A stretch of 64,000 nt of DNA, taken from contig CAWHWB010000012.1 in NCBI GenBank assembly GCA_963832875.1, positions 73,763-137,762 of the forward strand, read 5' to 3'. This DNA is from AP-15 sp963832875. Its GTDB lineage: Bacteria > Pseudomonadota > Alphaproteobacteria > ATCC43930 > CGMCC-115725. Position 1 is the first letter of the stretch. Every line of letters begins with the position of its first letter. A program made the translations under genes and the position numbers. Positions 7,654 to 16,553 of the stretch are shown here, one piece after another. The notes beneath the pieces were generated by a model. That model ran no database searches. It was not told where the DNA came from and saw only the letters and a list, made by a program, of their open reading frames with translations.

Positions 7654-9122
7654 GGTTGTTCGCCGCTCGCCGCCAGGGCGGCGACAAAATTCTCGCGCCA
7701 CCAGGTGATGTCGTTGCGTTCAATGGTTGCCATCATCGCCGTCCAGCGCTCCTTGCGTTCGCCGAGCGACATGGTCAGCCCTTGCCGCATGGCCTCGGCC
7801 ATACCCTCGATGTCGTGGGGGTTGACCAGCACCGCCTCCCCCAACTCCTGGGCCGCGCCGGCGAAGCAGGACAGCACCAGCACGCCTGGGTCCGCCGCCG
7901 GTTGCGAGGCGACATATTCCTTGGCGACCAAATTCATGCCGTCGCGCAACGGCGTGACCAACCCGATTCGGCTCGCCCGAAAGAACCCGGTCAATATCCG
8001 GTGGTTGAAGCTCTTATTGATGTAGCGCAACGGCGTCCAGTCGAATTCGCCGTAGCGGCTGTTGATGTTGCCGGCCGAGGCGGCGAGAATGCGACGGATC
8101 TGCTGATATTCCGGGACTTCAGAGCGCGAGGACGGGGCGATCTGCATGAAAACGATGCGGCCCCGCGTGTCCTGGTGGTTTTCGAGCAATTTGGCGAAGG
8201 CCTGGAACCGGGCCGGCAGACCCTTCGAGTAGTCGAGCCGATCCACCCCGATCATCAAGGTCCGCTGGCCGAGGCTCTGCCCCAGCCGCCGCATCTGCCG
8301 GGTTCCGTCGGCTGCCGCCGCCTGAGTCGCGACGGCGGTGACGTCGATCCCGATTGGAAAGACCTGGGCTCGCACGATCCGGCCGAAGGCCCGCAGCACG
8401 CCGTGCCCGAAATCCTCCGCCCCGGCCCAGCGGATCAGATAATCGCAAAAGCCATGAAGGTCCGATTTGGTCTGGAAGCCGACGAGATCGTAGGCGCACA
8501 GCGCCTCGACGAGGTCGCGATGGCAGGGGAGCACGCGCAGCAACTCGGCCGGCGGAAACGGCGTGTGCAGGAAAAAGCCGATCGGCTGGCCGCTGTCGAG
8601 ACGGCGCAGTTCGCGACCGAGCGGGATTAGATGATAATCGTGGACCCAGACCAGGTCCTCGGGCCGCAGTAGCGGCGCCAATGCCCGCGCGAACAGGCGG
8701 TTGACTCGCAGATAACCCGCCAAATCGCGCCGCGAATATTCCACCAGCGAGCCGCGGTAATGAAACAGCGGCCACAGCACCCGATTGGCGAACCCGAGAT
8801 AATATTCCTCGAAATCGTCCCTCGACAGGTCCAGCGTGGCGAAAGTGAGCGGGCCGCGCGCGGTCACCGCCGGTGCGGTGTCGGCCGCGTCCACGACCTC
8901 TCCGCTCCAGCCGAACCAGACGCCGCCGCTGTTTTCGAGTGCGGCGCGGATCGCGACCGCAAGACCGCCCGAATCCGGCTTTCCGCTATCGACTGCGACC
9001 CGATTAGAGACGACGACCAGCCGGCGATTTGCTGCGGCATCCCGTTGCAGGATCGGCTCGGCCCCCCGGACCCGCTCGGCCGCACCCGATGCGCCGGCGG
9101 CAACGCCATCTCCCTGCATCAT
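7650..9122 (-). CDS. otsA: trehalose-6-phosphate synthase
   Basis: GT20 enzyme joining UDP-glucose and glucose 6-phosphate. From the ATG at 9122 (a second ATG follows at once) the protein has 490 residues. The reading frame stays open a further 69 codons, but that part would run into otsB and looks non-coding. Motifs: VVVSNRVAV near the N-terminus, GGVWFGWSG, WVHDYHLIPLG, FFLHTPFP, GVDRLDYSKGLPAR and a C-terminal LRDGMNLVAKEYVA block. It follows otsB by 70 bp and is coupled to glk by a 4-bp overlap. Confidence 0.92.
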   Translation of the reverse strand: MMQGDGVAAGASGAAERVRGAEPILQRDAAANRRLVVVSNRVAVDSGKPDSGGLAVAIRAALENSGGVWFGWSGEVVDAADTAPAVTARGPLTFATLDLSRDDFEEYYLGFANRVLWPLFHYRGSLVEYSRRDLAGYLRVNRLFARALAPLLRPEDLVWVHDYHLIPLGRELRRLDSGQPIGFFLHTPFPPAELLRVLPCHRDLVEALCAYDLVGFQTKSDLHGFCDYLIRWAGAEDFGHGVLRAFGRIVRAQVFPIGIDVTAVATQAAAADGTRQMRRLGQSLGQRTLMIGVDRLDYSKGLPARFQAFAKLLENHQDTRGRIVFMQIAPSSRSEVPEYQQIRRILAASAGNINSRYGEFDWTPLRYINKSFNHRILTGFFRASRIGLVTPLRDGMNLVAKEYVASQPAADPGVLVLSCFAGAAQELGEAVLVNPHDIEGMAEAMRQGLTMSLGERKERWTAMMATIERNDITWWRENFVAALAASGEQP

Positions 9123-9192
9123 GCTTGTCCCCGCTTTTTGTTCGGTTGCTGAACACCGCCGGTCGTAAAATGTTCCCGCAGAGCCTTGATTC

Positions 9193-10041
9193 CTAAGCCG
9201 TCTCTTCACCTCCCGCAAGCCAGGCCAGGACGGCAGCGACTGAGGGCAAAGCGTAGCATGCAGCTGTTTCGGCAGAGCGCCCGACCCGGATCGCCACTCC
9301 TCGACGGCGGTTGATTTCAGCGAACCCATCCTCGTCGGTCATATCATCGCCGACAAACGCCGGGCGTCGTCCGAAAAATGGCGGCTCACTGAGAAAGGCG
9401 GCGATCGTTTTCCCCTTATCGGCTCCGCGGGGCTGGAATTCGACGACCATCTTGCCGGCGATCAGTCGCAGCGCCGCCCCCGCCTCGTGCTGCAGAGCCT
9501 TGGCGAGGATGCAGATTTCATCGGCACGTTCCGGCGCGTTGCGGTAATGCAGCGCCAGGGTCAGGCCTTTGTCTTCGAGAATGAGGCCGCCTCCCTCGCC
9601 GGCGAGCGCGGCGAGCGGAGGTCGGATGCGATCGAGAGCGGCCGCGGCGGCAGGGTCGTTTCGATGGTCGAGCGTACCATCCACCCGCCTGCGCTCGATT
9701 CCATGCAATCCCCCGGCAGCGCCGCGCCACGGCCGGAACAACTGATCGAGCTCGTGCAGCGGGCGGCCGCTGACCAGCGCCAGCGCGCCACCTCGCTGCC
9801 GCGCCGCCTGGCAAAGCAGGCCCGGCAGTGCGGACGGGACTTGGACGCGATCGGGGCGCTCGGCGATTTCCAGCAGGGTTCCATCGACATCGAGAAACAG
9901 CGCCGTGCGGGAATCGAGCGCAGGAGGGACCGACAGGAACCCCGGAAGTCGTTCGATCGTCAAAAATCCGTCCCTTGTGCGTCGCACATGAAGCCTCGGT
10001 CGAACGTCGCCTAACTCGCTGATCTGGGCTGGAATCTCCAA
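9193..10041 (-). CDS. otsB: trehalose-6-phosphate phosphatase
   Basis: 282 residues, a HAD-superfamily phosphatase: nucleophile motif FLDVDGTLLEIA (DVDGT at 51-55), VSGRPLHELDQ, a GLHGIERR cap segment, the late EFQPRGADKGKTI, and FVGDDMTDEDGF for Mg binding. It removes phosphate from trehalose 6-phosphate. The first about 40 residues precede the conserved domain, so an internal start is possible. First gene of otsB-otsA-glk. Its start lies 28 bp from the -35 box of a divergent small RNA promoter. Confidence 0.92.
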   Translation of the reverse strand: MEIPAQISELGDVRPRLHVRRTRDGFLTIERLPGFLSVPPALDSRTALFLDVDGTLLEIAERPDRVQVPSALPGLLCQAARQRGGALALVSGRPLHELDQLFRPWRGAAGGLHGIERRRVDGTLDHRNDPAAAAALDRIRPPLAALAGEGGGLILEDKGLTLALHYRNAPERADEICILAKALQHEAGAALRLIAGKMVVEFQPRGADKGKTIAAFLSEPPFFGRRPAFVGDDMTDEDGFAEINRRRGVAIRVGRSAETAACYALPSVAAVLAWLAGGEETA

Positions 10042-10069
10042 CGATGCCAGAGGTTTCGAAAAAACCGAC

Positions 10070-10097
10070 TTGACATCGCGGCGAAACGCATTAGATT
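10070..10097 (+). promoter_or_regulatory. sigma-70-like promoter for the small RNA
   Basis: TTGACA at 10070-10075, a 16-bp spacer and TAGATT at 10092-10097. It is the best promoter match I found in the window. It points rightward, away from otsB, into a short region that ends in an intrinsic terminator and contains no plus-strand gene. Confidence 0.7.
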
Positions 10098-10103
10098 GTG
10101 CAG

Positions 10104-10197
10104 TGCGGTAGCGATCGCCGGTTGTGGTCTTACCGTACGTCTTCTAGGCGTTTCCTCCCTAAACTTGGGCCGCGCTCTGTTGCGGCCCAATTTTTTT
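10104..10197 (+). ncRNA. small regulatory RNA, suhB/alpha-r14-like, with intrinsic terminator
   Basis: About 94 nt, with start inferred 6-8 nt after the -10 box. Order of elements: a first stem pairing GCGGTA (10105-10110) with TACCGT (10131-10136); an unpaired pyrimidine stretch TTTCCTCCCT (10151-10160) able to pair with Shine-Dalgarno sequences; then a terminator stem TTGGGCCGC (10165-10173) with GCGGCCCAA (10182-10190) and seven T residues. This layout resembles the suhB/alpha-r14/mmgR group of alphaproteobacterial trans-acting sRNAs, which occlude ribosome binding sites. It is antisense to the last 68 bp of phhA. Family assignment is from memory of the motif order. Confidence 0.7.
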
Positions 10198-11029
10198 GCC
10201 CGGCGCCAGCGCCGCCCGCGGCGACAAATTGCCGTTCCCCGCCCAGCACCGCGTCGGGCTCCAGGTCGGGCAAGGCCGCGAGCTCGCGGTAAATCGGGGC
10301 GAAATCGGGCCGGGTCGCCTCGAACAGCTGGGCGAAATCGTCAATCACGAAATAAGTGTCCTGAAACCGGTCGATGCAATAGCGCGTGCGCATGATTCGG
10401 CGCAGGTCGAACGCCAGGCGATGCGGATGCGGATCGTCGAGGCAATAAACCGATTCGCCGGCCGACGACAAAATTCCCGAGCCGTAGATGCGCAGCCCCG
10501 CCGAGGTCGCGATCAGCCCGAACTCGACCGTATACCAATAGAGCCGCGCCAGGCGCTGCAGATGCCCCAGCCCCTGCGCCTTCAGCCCGCCCTCGCCATA
10601 GGCCTGCAGGTAATCGGCGAAGACCGGGTTCATCAGCAGCGGCACATGACCACAGATATCGTGGAAAACGTCGGGCTCCTGAAGGTAGTCGAGCTGGTCG
10701 CGCCGCCTGATGAAGCAGGTCGACGGAAAGCGGCGACGCGCCAGATGGCCAAAAAACACCGCATCAGGCACCAGACCCGGCACTGCCACGATCCGCCACC
10801 CGGTCTTACGATCGAGGGCATCGCTCAGCCCGCGAAAATCCGGAATACCGCCCGCGGCGACACCGAGCGCGCTGAGCCCGTCGAGATATTCGCCGCAAGC
10901 CCGCCCGACGAGCAGCCTCTGCTGACGCTCAAACAAGAGCCGCCAGACCGCGTGCTGCTCCTCACCGTAGCCCCGCCAATCCTGCTCGGTCGTAAAATCG
11001 CGGGCCGCCTCCGGTTCGGTCTCGCTCAT
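10130..11029 (-). CDS. phhA: phenylalanine 4-monooxygenase
   Basis: 299 residues, bacterial pterin-dependent aromatic amino acid hydroxylase converting Phe to Tyr. Iron ligands are visible: His123 and His128 in VFHDICGH and Glu169 in YWYTVEFGL. Upstream are TCFIRRRDQLDYLQEPD and ERQQRLLVGRACGEYLDGL. The catalytic domain ends near residue 255; the last 40 residues (Ala/Gly-rich, then basic) look like a non-conserved tail, and its final codons are the antisense of the small RNA. It stands alone on the minus strand, 82 bp downstream of the FGase-like gene. Confidence 0.92.
   Translation of the reverse strand: MSETEPEAARDFTTEQDWRGYGEEQHAVWRLLFERQQRLLVGRACGEYLDGLSALGVAAGGIPDFRGLSDALDRKTGWRIVAVPGLVPDAVFFGHLARRRFPSTCFIRRRDQLDYLQEPDVFHDICGHVPLLMNPVFADYLQAYGEGGLKAQGLGHLQRLARLYWYTVEFGLIATSAGLRIYGSGILSSAGESVYCLDDPHPHRLAFDLRRIMRTRYCIDRFQDTYFVIDDFAQLFEATRPDFAPIYRELAALPDLEPDAVLGGERQFVAAGGAGAGQKNWAATERGPSLGRKRLEDVR
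10165..10197 (+). terminator. rho-independent terminator of the small RNA
   Basis: A perfect 9-bp GC-rich stem, an 8-nt loop and a run of seven T on the plus strand. It lies inside the 3' coding part of phhA, which runs the other way, so it serves a plus-strand transcript. Confidence 0.85.
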
Positions 11030-11111
11030 CGGCCTCTCCGCGCTCGCCCCCTGTTCAAATGAGGATCGCCCGAGGACGTATCAATTGTCCGCGGCAAGGC
11101 TGCGCCGGTGT

Positions 11112-11984
11112 TTAGCCGGCAACGCCGGTCAGGCACTCCTGCGCGGCAAGGCTCAGCCGGCGGATCATTTCGGCCATATCCGCGGCGAGCCGCTCGAAAC
11201 ACGGCTTTCGCCGGTAGCTGCGCTCGTCCATGTAGAGCGCGCGGTTGATCTCGATCTGCAACGCGTGGCGGCGTCGGTGCGGGTCGCCGTAATGATCGGT
11301 AGTGAACCCGCCCGCGTAGGGCGCATTGATCGCCACGGCGAAGCCGCGACCGGCGAGAAAGCAGCGTGCGGCATCGAGGATTGCCGGGGCGCAGGCGGCC
11401 CCATGGCAATCGCCAAGAACGATGTCGACCCCGTCGGCTCCGCACGCCGGGCCGGCAGCCGACGGCATCGAATGGCAATCGATCAGCAGGTAGCCGCCGA
11501 ACAGCGCCTCGGTCTCTTCGACCAGCCGGCGCAGCGCCTGGTGATAGGGCCGATAGAGGCCTTCGATGCGGCGCCGCGCCTCGGCGAAGCACAGCTTGTG
11601 AGTGTAAATCTCCTCCCCGCTGGCGACGATCCGGGCGATCGTGCCCAAACCCATCCGCACCCGCGGCGAGCCGGCGTTGACGAATTCCGGCAGCGCGTCG
11701 GAGAACATCGCCGGGTCGAGCTCATAGGCTTCGCGATTGACGTCGAGATAAGCGCGCGGGAACCGCGCCGACAACAGCGGCGCACCGAGACCCGGTGCGG
11801 CCGCGAACAGCTCGTCGACAAAGCTGTCCTCCGACCTCCGCAGCGACACCGCGTCGAGCCGCGAGGCGGCAACGAACTCGGCCGGGTAATCAGCGCCGCT
11901 GTGCGGCGAGGACAGGATCAGCGGCAGCCTCTCCGAGCCCGGCCGCTGCAAATCGAAAATAGCGCACGAAAGTTCGCCGTCCAT
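11112..11984 (-). CDS. N-formylglutamate amidohydrolase family protein
   Basis: 290 residues of the FGase family, zinc-dependent hydrolases that release formate from N-formyl-L-glutamate in histidine breakdown. Visible: LILSSPHSGADYP near residue 20, ARFPRAYLDVNREAYELDP (about 91-109), LLIDCHSMPS and VDIVLGDCHG, INAPYAGGFTTDHYG, and LQIEINRALYMDE. All expected His/Asp/Glu positions seem present. No hut genes are nearby, so the physiological amide may differ; some members are misannotated as HutG. The gene stands alone. Confidence 0.85.
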   Translation of the reverse strand: MDGELSCAIFDLQRPGSERLPLILSSPHSGADYPAEFVAASRLDAVSLRRSEDSFVDELFAAAPGLGAPLLSARFPRAYLDVNREAYELDPAMFSDALPEFVNAGSPRVRMGLGTIARIVASGEEIYTHKLCFAEARRRIEGLYRPYHQALRRLVEETEALFGGYLLIDCHSMPSAAGPACGADGVDIVLGDCHGAACAPAILDAARCFLAGRGFAVAINAPYAGGFTTDHYGDPHRRRHALQIEINRALYMDERSYRRKPCFERLAADMAEMIRRLSLAAQECLTGVAG

Positions 11985-12140
11985 GCCCCAAGCTTAGTGC
12001 GCGGCCGCAGGGCTGTCATCAGTGCGAAGCCCGTCGACCGCTCCAAATTTCCGCGCAAAATGGGCGGCTCCCGCTAGATTGGATCGCATGCTCGCGGCTG
12101 TCTCGCCGCGCGACGACCACGCTACCCGAAGAGGACGACG

Positions 12141-13121
12141 ATGCAGCGCCGCAAACTCGGTAAATTGGAGGTTTCCGCAATCGGCCTCGGTTGCGCGACG
12201 ATGACCCCGTTTTATGGCGAACCCGATCCGGCGGCGGCGATGGCGACCCTGGAGCGCGCCGCTGAGCTCGGCGTCGATCTCCTCGACACCTCCGACGCCT
12301 ATGGCCAGGGCCGCAATGAAGAGCTGATCGCCCGTGTCCTCAAAGGCCGCCGCGACAGATACGTGGTGGCAAGCAAATTTGGCAATATGGGTCGCAATCC
12401 CGACGGGTCGGCGGCCGGCGAGGGAAGGCCGGAATACGTGCGGTTCGCTTGCGAGCGGAGCCTCGCGCGGCTCGGGATCGACATCATCGACCTTTATTAC
12501 ATCCACCGTGTCGATCCGAGGGTGCCAATCGAGGACACGGTGGGCGCGATGGGCGAACTCGTGCGCGAGGGCAAGGTCCGGTTTCTCGGCATCTCGGAAG
12601 CCGGCGCGGAAACCATCCGTCGTGCCCACGTTGTCCATCCGATCAGCGCCGTGCAGATCGAATATTCGCTGTGGTCGCGCGACGTTGAGGCCCGCATTCT
12701 GCCGCTCTGCCAACAGCTCGGGATCGGCTTTGTCGCATACAGCCCGCTCGGCCGCGGCTTTCTAACCGGGGCGGTCACTGTGCCGGGCGATCTCGCCGCC
12801 AACGATGCCCGCCGCCATATGCCGCGCTTCGAACGCGAGAATTTGCAACACAACCTCGATCTGGTCGACGAATTGCGGCGGCTTGCGGCGACCGCGCGCT
12901 GCACCACGGCGCAGCTGGCGATCGCCTGGGTCCTGTCGCGCGGCGATCACGTCGTTCCGATCCCCGGCACCAGCCACCACGATCGGCTCGAGGAAAACGC
13001 CGCGGCGGCCGACATGATCCTTTCGCCGGCGACACTGCAGGCGCTCGACGATATTTTCCGCCCGGGCGCCGCCGCCGGGGCGCGCTATCCCGAGGCTTAT
13101 GCCAAGACTCTCGGGATTTAG
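12141..13121 (+). CDS. aldo/keto reductase
   Basis: 326 residues with the (alpha/beta)8 AKR signature: GLGCATMTPFYG, then LLDTSDAYGQGRNEE with the Asp and Tyr of the catalytic tetrad, VVASKFG with the Lys, and IDLYYIHRVDP with the His. NADPH-binding features follow: IPGTSHHDRLEENA near the C-terminus. It resembles the YakC/AKR13-type group acting on aldehydes. A good RBS (AGAGGACGACG) precedes the ATG. No operon partner; the luciferase-like gene follows after 109 bp. Confidence 0.9.
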   Translation: MQRRKLGKLEVSAIGLGCATMTPFYGEPDPAAAMATLERAAELGVDLLDTSDAYGQGRNEELIARVLKGRRDRYVVASKFGNMGRNPDGSAAGEGRPEYVRFACERSLARLGIDIIDLYYIHRVDPRVPIEDTVGAMGELVREGKVRFLGISEAGAETIRRAHVVHPISAVQIEYSLWSRDVEARILPLCQQLGIGFVAYSPLGRGFLTGAVTVPGDLAANDARRHMPRFERENLQHNLDLVDELRRLAATARCTTAQLAIAWVLSRGDHVVPIPGTSHHDRLEENAAAADMILSPATLQALDDIFRPGAAAGARYPEAYAKTLGI

Positions 13122-13230
13122 GCCCAAGGCAGCGGGGGAGTTCGTCGCCGAGGAATGGGTTCCTGCTTTCGTGGGCATGACCTAGGGTGAGAGCGAATAT
13201 AAACTTACGCACAACAAGGGAATTTTCCCG

Positions 13231-14298
13231 ATGCGCTTCGGACTGTTCGGCGGCGCGCGGACCGAAATCGGTGAGCAGGCGAGCGACAGCCGGATCTACA
13301 CCGACTACGTCGACTACATCTGCGAGGCGGAGGCGCTCGGTTTTCACAGCGTCTTTCTGGTCGAACACCATTTCACCGGGTTCGGGCAGATCTCGGCGAC
13401 CTTGAGCTTTTTGACCTATCTGGCGGCGAAGACCTCGCGGATCCGGCTCGGCACCGCGGTGCTGGTCCTGCCGTGGCACAACCCGGCTCTGCTCGCAGAG
13501 CAGGCGGCGACGCTGGATCTGCTGTCCAACGGGCGCCTCGATCTCGGAATCGGCAAGGGCTATCGCTGGGGCGAGTTCCACGGCTTCTGCATGCCGATCG
13601 AGGAAGCCGGCGAGCGCTATGACGAAGCCGTCGCATTCCTGCGCCAGGCATGGACCGCGAAGGGCCGCTTCTCGCATCACGGCAAACATTGGAAGTTCGA
13701 GGATGTCGTGATCGAGCCGGCGCCCTTGCAAAAGCCGCATCCGCCATTGTGGATCGGCGCTCACAGCGCGCCATCGATCCTCAAGGCCGCCCAGGATGGC
13801 TTCAATCTGCTGCTCGGTCAGGCCGGAAGCCCCGAGCTGGTCGCCGAGAATATCGGCATCTACCGCAAGGCGATCGAGGCGCAAGGCCGCAGCTTCGATC
13901 CGATGACGGTCGGCCTAACGCGCGCGCTGCACATCGCCATGACTGCGGCCGAGCGCGAGGCGGCGCACGAACTGCGCATGGCCTTTATGCGCAATGTCCA
14001 GCAATTGTCACTGTCGCCGACCGGGCAATCCCCGACCATCGGCCGCCCGCGCCGTGCGATGTCGCGGGAAGATATGCGCCGCGCCTCCGAAACCGACGCA
14101 TTGATCGGCGCGCCAGACGAGATCATCGGCCGGCTCAAAGAACTCGAGGCCGGCGGCGCCGAATATGTGATGGTGATTGACGTGGGCGGCTCGCGCGCGG
14201 CGCTTCGGATTTTCGCGCGCGAGATCATGCCGGAATTCACTGACCGACCGGCGGCAGCGTCGTTCGTCTCTGACATCGGCGCTGGTAACCCTATATGA
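13231..14298 (+). CDS. LLM-class flavin-dependent oxidoreductase (luciferase-like)
   Basis: 355 residues, bacterial luciferase-like TIM-barrel fold: N-terminal MRFGLFGGAR, then VFLVEHHFTGFGQ, an IRLGTAVLVLPWHNPALLAEQAATLDLLSNGRLDLGIGKGY block that binds flavin phosphate, and PPLWIGAHSAPS. These enzymes use FMNH2 with O2 or F420. The substrate cannot be told. The FMN-dependent form is more likely given the proteobacterial context. Confidence 0.9.
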   Translation: MRFGLFGGARTEIGEQASDSRIYTDYVDYICEAEALGFHSVFLVEHHFTGFGQISATLSFLTYLAAKTSRIRLGTAVLVLPWHNPALLAEQAATLDLLSNGRLDLGIGKGYRWGEFHGFCMPIEEAGERYDEAVAFLRQAWTAKGRFSHHGKHWKFEDVVIEPAPLQKPHPPLWIGAHSAPSILKAAQDGFNLLLGQAGSPELVAENIGIYRKAIEAQGRSFDPMTVGLTRALHIAMTAAEREAAHELRMAFMRNVQQLSLSPTGQSPTIGRPRRAMSREDMRRASETDALIGAPDEIIGRLKELEAGGAEYVMVIDVGGSRAALRIFAREIMPEFTDRPAAASFVSDIGAGNPI

Positions 14299-14370
14299 AC
14301 CTTCTTATCGCTTGCTTGGAACACGGCCGGCGCAGGAAGATCGCTGGACGCTTACCGAACAGGACATGAC

Positions 14371-14898
14371 ATGCAACGTATCGATCCGCGGCCCGTCGCC
14401 GCCCTCGCTGTCGTCGCCACGCTGGCGGCCTGCGTCGCCCCGCCGGCGGGGCCGACGATCCCGGTCCTGCCCGGGGCGGGAAAGTCACCGGCCGCCTTTG
14501 CCGCCGATCAGCAGGTCTGCGGGCAATATGCCTCCGCGCAAACCTCCCAGTCGGCCTATGCTGCCAACAACCAGGCGCTCGGAACCGCGATTATCGGCAC
14601 TGCGCTCGGCGCCGGCCTCGGCGCCGCAGTCGGCGGCGGCCGCGGCGCGGCGATCGGTGCCGCCTCGGGTGCGGCCGCCGGCACGTTATACGGAGCCGGC
14701 GGCTCAGCCTACGCGCAGATGTCGCTGCAGCAGCAGTACGACGTCGTCTACGGCGAATGCATGATGGCCCATGGCAACCAGGTTCCCGGCTTCGCGCCGC
14801 CACCGGGTGCGCCGCCTTATGGAGGCCAGCCCGGCTACGCGCCGCCGCCCGGCTATGCTCCGCCGCCCGGCTACGCTCCGCCGCCACCGCCTTATTGA
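14371..14898 (+). CDS. glycine-zipper lipoprotein with PPPGYA repeats
   Basis: 175 residues. The N-terminus has a hydrophobic segment and a lipobox-like LAACVAPP (Cys near 22). The middle holds a glycine zipper (GAGLGAAVGGGRGAAIGAASGAAAG), and the C-terminus has three PPPGYA repeats ending in polyproline. Such proteins sit in the cell envelope; function unknown. Two Cys in the mature part (QVCGQYA and GECMM) could form a disulfide. Confidence 0.75.
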   Translation: MQRIDPRPVAALAVVATLAACVAPPAGPTIPVLPGAGKSPAAFAADQQVCGQYASAQTSQSAYAANNQALGTAIIGTALGAGLGAAVGGGRGAAIGAASGAAAGTLYGAGGSAYAQMSLQQQYDVVYGECMMAHGNQVPGFAPPPGAPPYGGQPGYAPPPGYAPPPGYAPPPPPY

Positions 14899-14977
14899 TC
14901 GCCGGGCCGCATTAATCGCCGGACCGCATCGATCGATCGACCTCGGCCGCCCCGATCGCCGGGCAAACCTCCGAGGC

Positions 14978-15193
14978 TCAGCGCGCGGCGGCTTTCCGAT
15001 TGTCGGTGAGATAGATCTGGGCGAGTCCACGGCGGCGCGCCAAAATCCGCGCCCAAACCACGGCCTGCTCGTCCGAGTCGAAATGCCGCACCATCGGCTC
15101 CATTTTCGCCGGGCCGCCCGGATTTTCCCACTCCTCGACCAGGCTCGCGGATACCCCGGCCGGCGCCGCATCGAGGATCAGGGTCAGCTTCAT
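14978..15193 (-). CDS. small hypothetical protein
   Basis: 71 residues, mixed alpha/beta in appearance (MKLTLILDAAPAGVS, then SDEQAVVWARILARRRGLAQIYLTD). No signal peptide and no family I can name. Codon use looks coding, with good third-position G/C, and the ORF stands alone between two plus-strand genes. Confidence 0.5.
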   Translation of the reverse strand: MKLTLILDAAPAGVSASLVEEWENPGGPAKMEPMVRHFDSDEQAVVWARILARRRGLAQIYLTDNRKAAAR

Positions 15194-15288
15194 GATGGGC
15201 GCCTTTCGCGTCGCTCTTTCCGGTCGCCGAATTTGCCAATCCAGGCTACACCCATGCGGGAAAGCTGATCTATGCCGGGGAGGGCAAC

Positions 15289-16074
15289 ATGCTGGATTTG
15301 CGCATTCGCGGCCGCAAGGCCATCGTCTGTGCGGCGAGCAAGGGGTTAGGGCGGGCCTGTGCGACGGCGCTGGCGCGCGCCGGGGTCGAACTGACGATCA
15401 CCGCGCGCACCAAGGAGACCCTTGAACAGACCGCGGATGAGATCCGCCGCGCGACCGGCGCGATGGTCACCACCGTGGCCGGCGACATCTCCACCGAAGC
15501 CGGCCGTGCCGCCGCCCTCGCCGCCTGCCCGGCGCCCGATATTCTGGTCAACAATTGCGGCGGACCACCGCATGGCGATTTCCGCGACTGGTCGGTCGAA
15601 GATTGGCAGAAAGCGGTCAACGCCAACATGCTGACCCCGATCATGCTGATCAAGGCGGTGGTCGACGGGATGTGCGAGCGCCGCTTCGGCCGCATCGTCA
15701 ACATCACTTCGGGCTCGGTCAAGTCGCCGATCGCGAATCTCGGCATGAGCAATGGCGCCAGGGCCGGGCTGACCGCTTTTTGCGCCGGCATCGCCCGCCA
15801 AGTGGCAAAATACAATGTGACGATCAACGGCCTGCTGCCCGGCCCGTTTCTGACCGACCGGCTGCGTTCGGGAATCGAATACGAAGCGCGGCGGCAAAAC
15901 ATCTCGTTCGAAGAGCTGCTGGCCAAGCGCGGCCAGGCCAATCCCGCCGGCCGCGTCGGCGATCCCGAAGAATTCGGCGATGCCTGCGCCTTTCTGTGCT
16001 CCGCCTCCTCCGGTTTTATTGTCGGACAGAACCTGCTGCTCGACGGCGGCGCCTTCAATTCGACGATGGGCTAG
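15289..16074 (+). CDS. SDR-family protein lacking the usual YxxxK site
   Basis: 261 residues, Rossmann-fold short-chain dehydrogenase/reductase: an altered cofactor loop (CAASKGLGRACA), LVNNCGGPP in place of NNAG, then ITSGSVKSPIANLGMSNGARAGLTAF where the catalytic Tyr and Lys should be. No YxxxK is visible there. C-terminal VGDPEEFGDACAFLCS and GQNLLLDGG are normal. It matches the atypical BKR-like SDR subgroup known to lack the standard tetrad, so classical ketoreductase activity is doubtful. Single gene. Confidence 0.85.
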   Translation: MLDLRIRGRKAIVCAASKGLGRACATALARAGVELTITARTKETLEQTADEIRRATGAMVTTVAGDISTEAGRAAALAACPAPDILVNNCGGPPHGDFRDWSVEDWQKAVNANMLTPIMLIKAVVDGMCERRFGRIVNITSGSVKSPIANLGMSNGARAGLTAFCAGIARQVAKYNVTINGLLPGPFLTDRLRSGIEYEARRQNISFEELLAKRGQANPAGRVGDPEEFGDACAFLCSASSGFIVGQNLLLDGGAFNSTMG

Positions 16075-16303
16075 GCTGCTGCAGCTTTCGATCAGGTTGC
16101 AGCGGGATCTGTGCGAGGAGCGCGCGCAAAGCAATCTTGTCTGCGCGCCATAGTGCATAATGTGTGGCGCGGCGCCGCGACCGCAAGCATTGTGGGGTGC
16201 TTCCCGGTGTTGAGCAAGGCTGCGGCGTTGTCTGTCATTTCACGCCCGAACAGTTGCCGGCGCATTCGCCCGCAACCGCAAGAACGGGATGGGATGATGG
16301 CGT

Positions 16304-16550
16304 CACCAGGATGTCTTTGTCGGGATCGACGTCTCGAAGGATCGTTTGGACGTGCCTGTACGTCCGCGGGGGGTCGGCTTCTCGGTCAGCAATGAAGCGG
16401 CCGGCTATGCCGCGTTGATCGCCCGGCGGCGTCCATTGCGCGTGAACCGCATTGTGCTGGAGGCGACCGGCGGTACGAGCGCCGCTGTGGCTGGCGCTAA
16501 GCGAGGGCGGGCTGGACGCGTGGGCCTTAAGCCCACGGACTTGATCCCGG
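16304..16550 (+). pseudogene. IS110-family transposase fragment (5' end)
   Basis: From 16304 the frame reads HQDVFVGIDVSKDRLDV (the DEDD N-terminal motif of IS110/IS1111 transposases), then FSVSNEAAGYAALIARRRPL and IVLEATGGTSAAVAG. A stop codon lies two codons upstream in frame, and the only ATGs (16292, 16295) are in other frames, so the start is broken. Near 16496 the frame shifts; the next frame gives LSEGGLDAWALSPR, as expected, and then similarity ends. Only about 80 of some 340 codons remain. Confidence 0.7.
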
Positions 16551-16553
16551 GGC

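Noticed and set aside
14810..14890. CRISPR-like or satellite repeat
   Set aside because: It is the coding PPPGYA repeat of the lipoprotein; no spacers.
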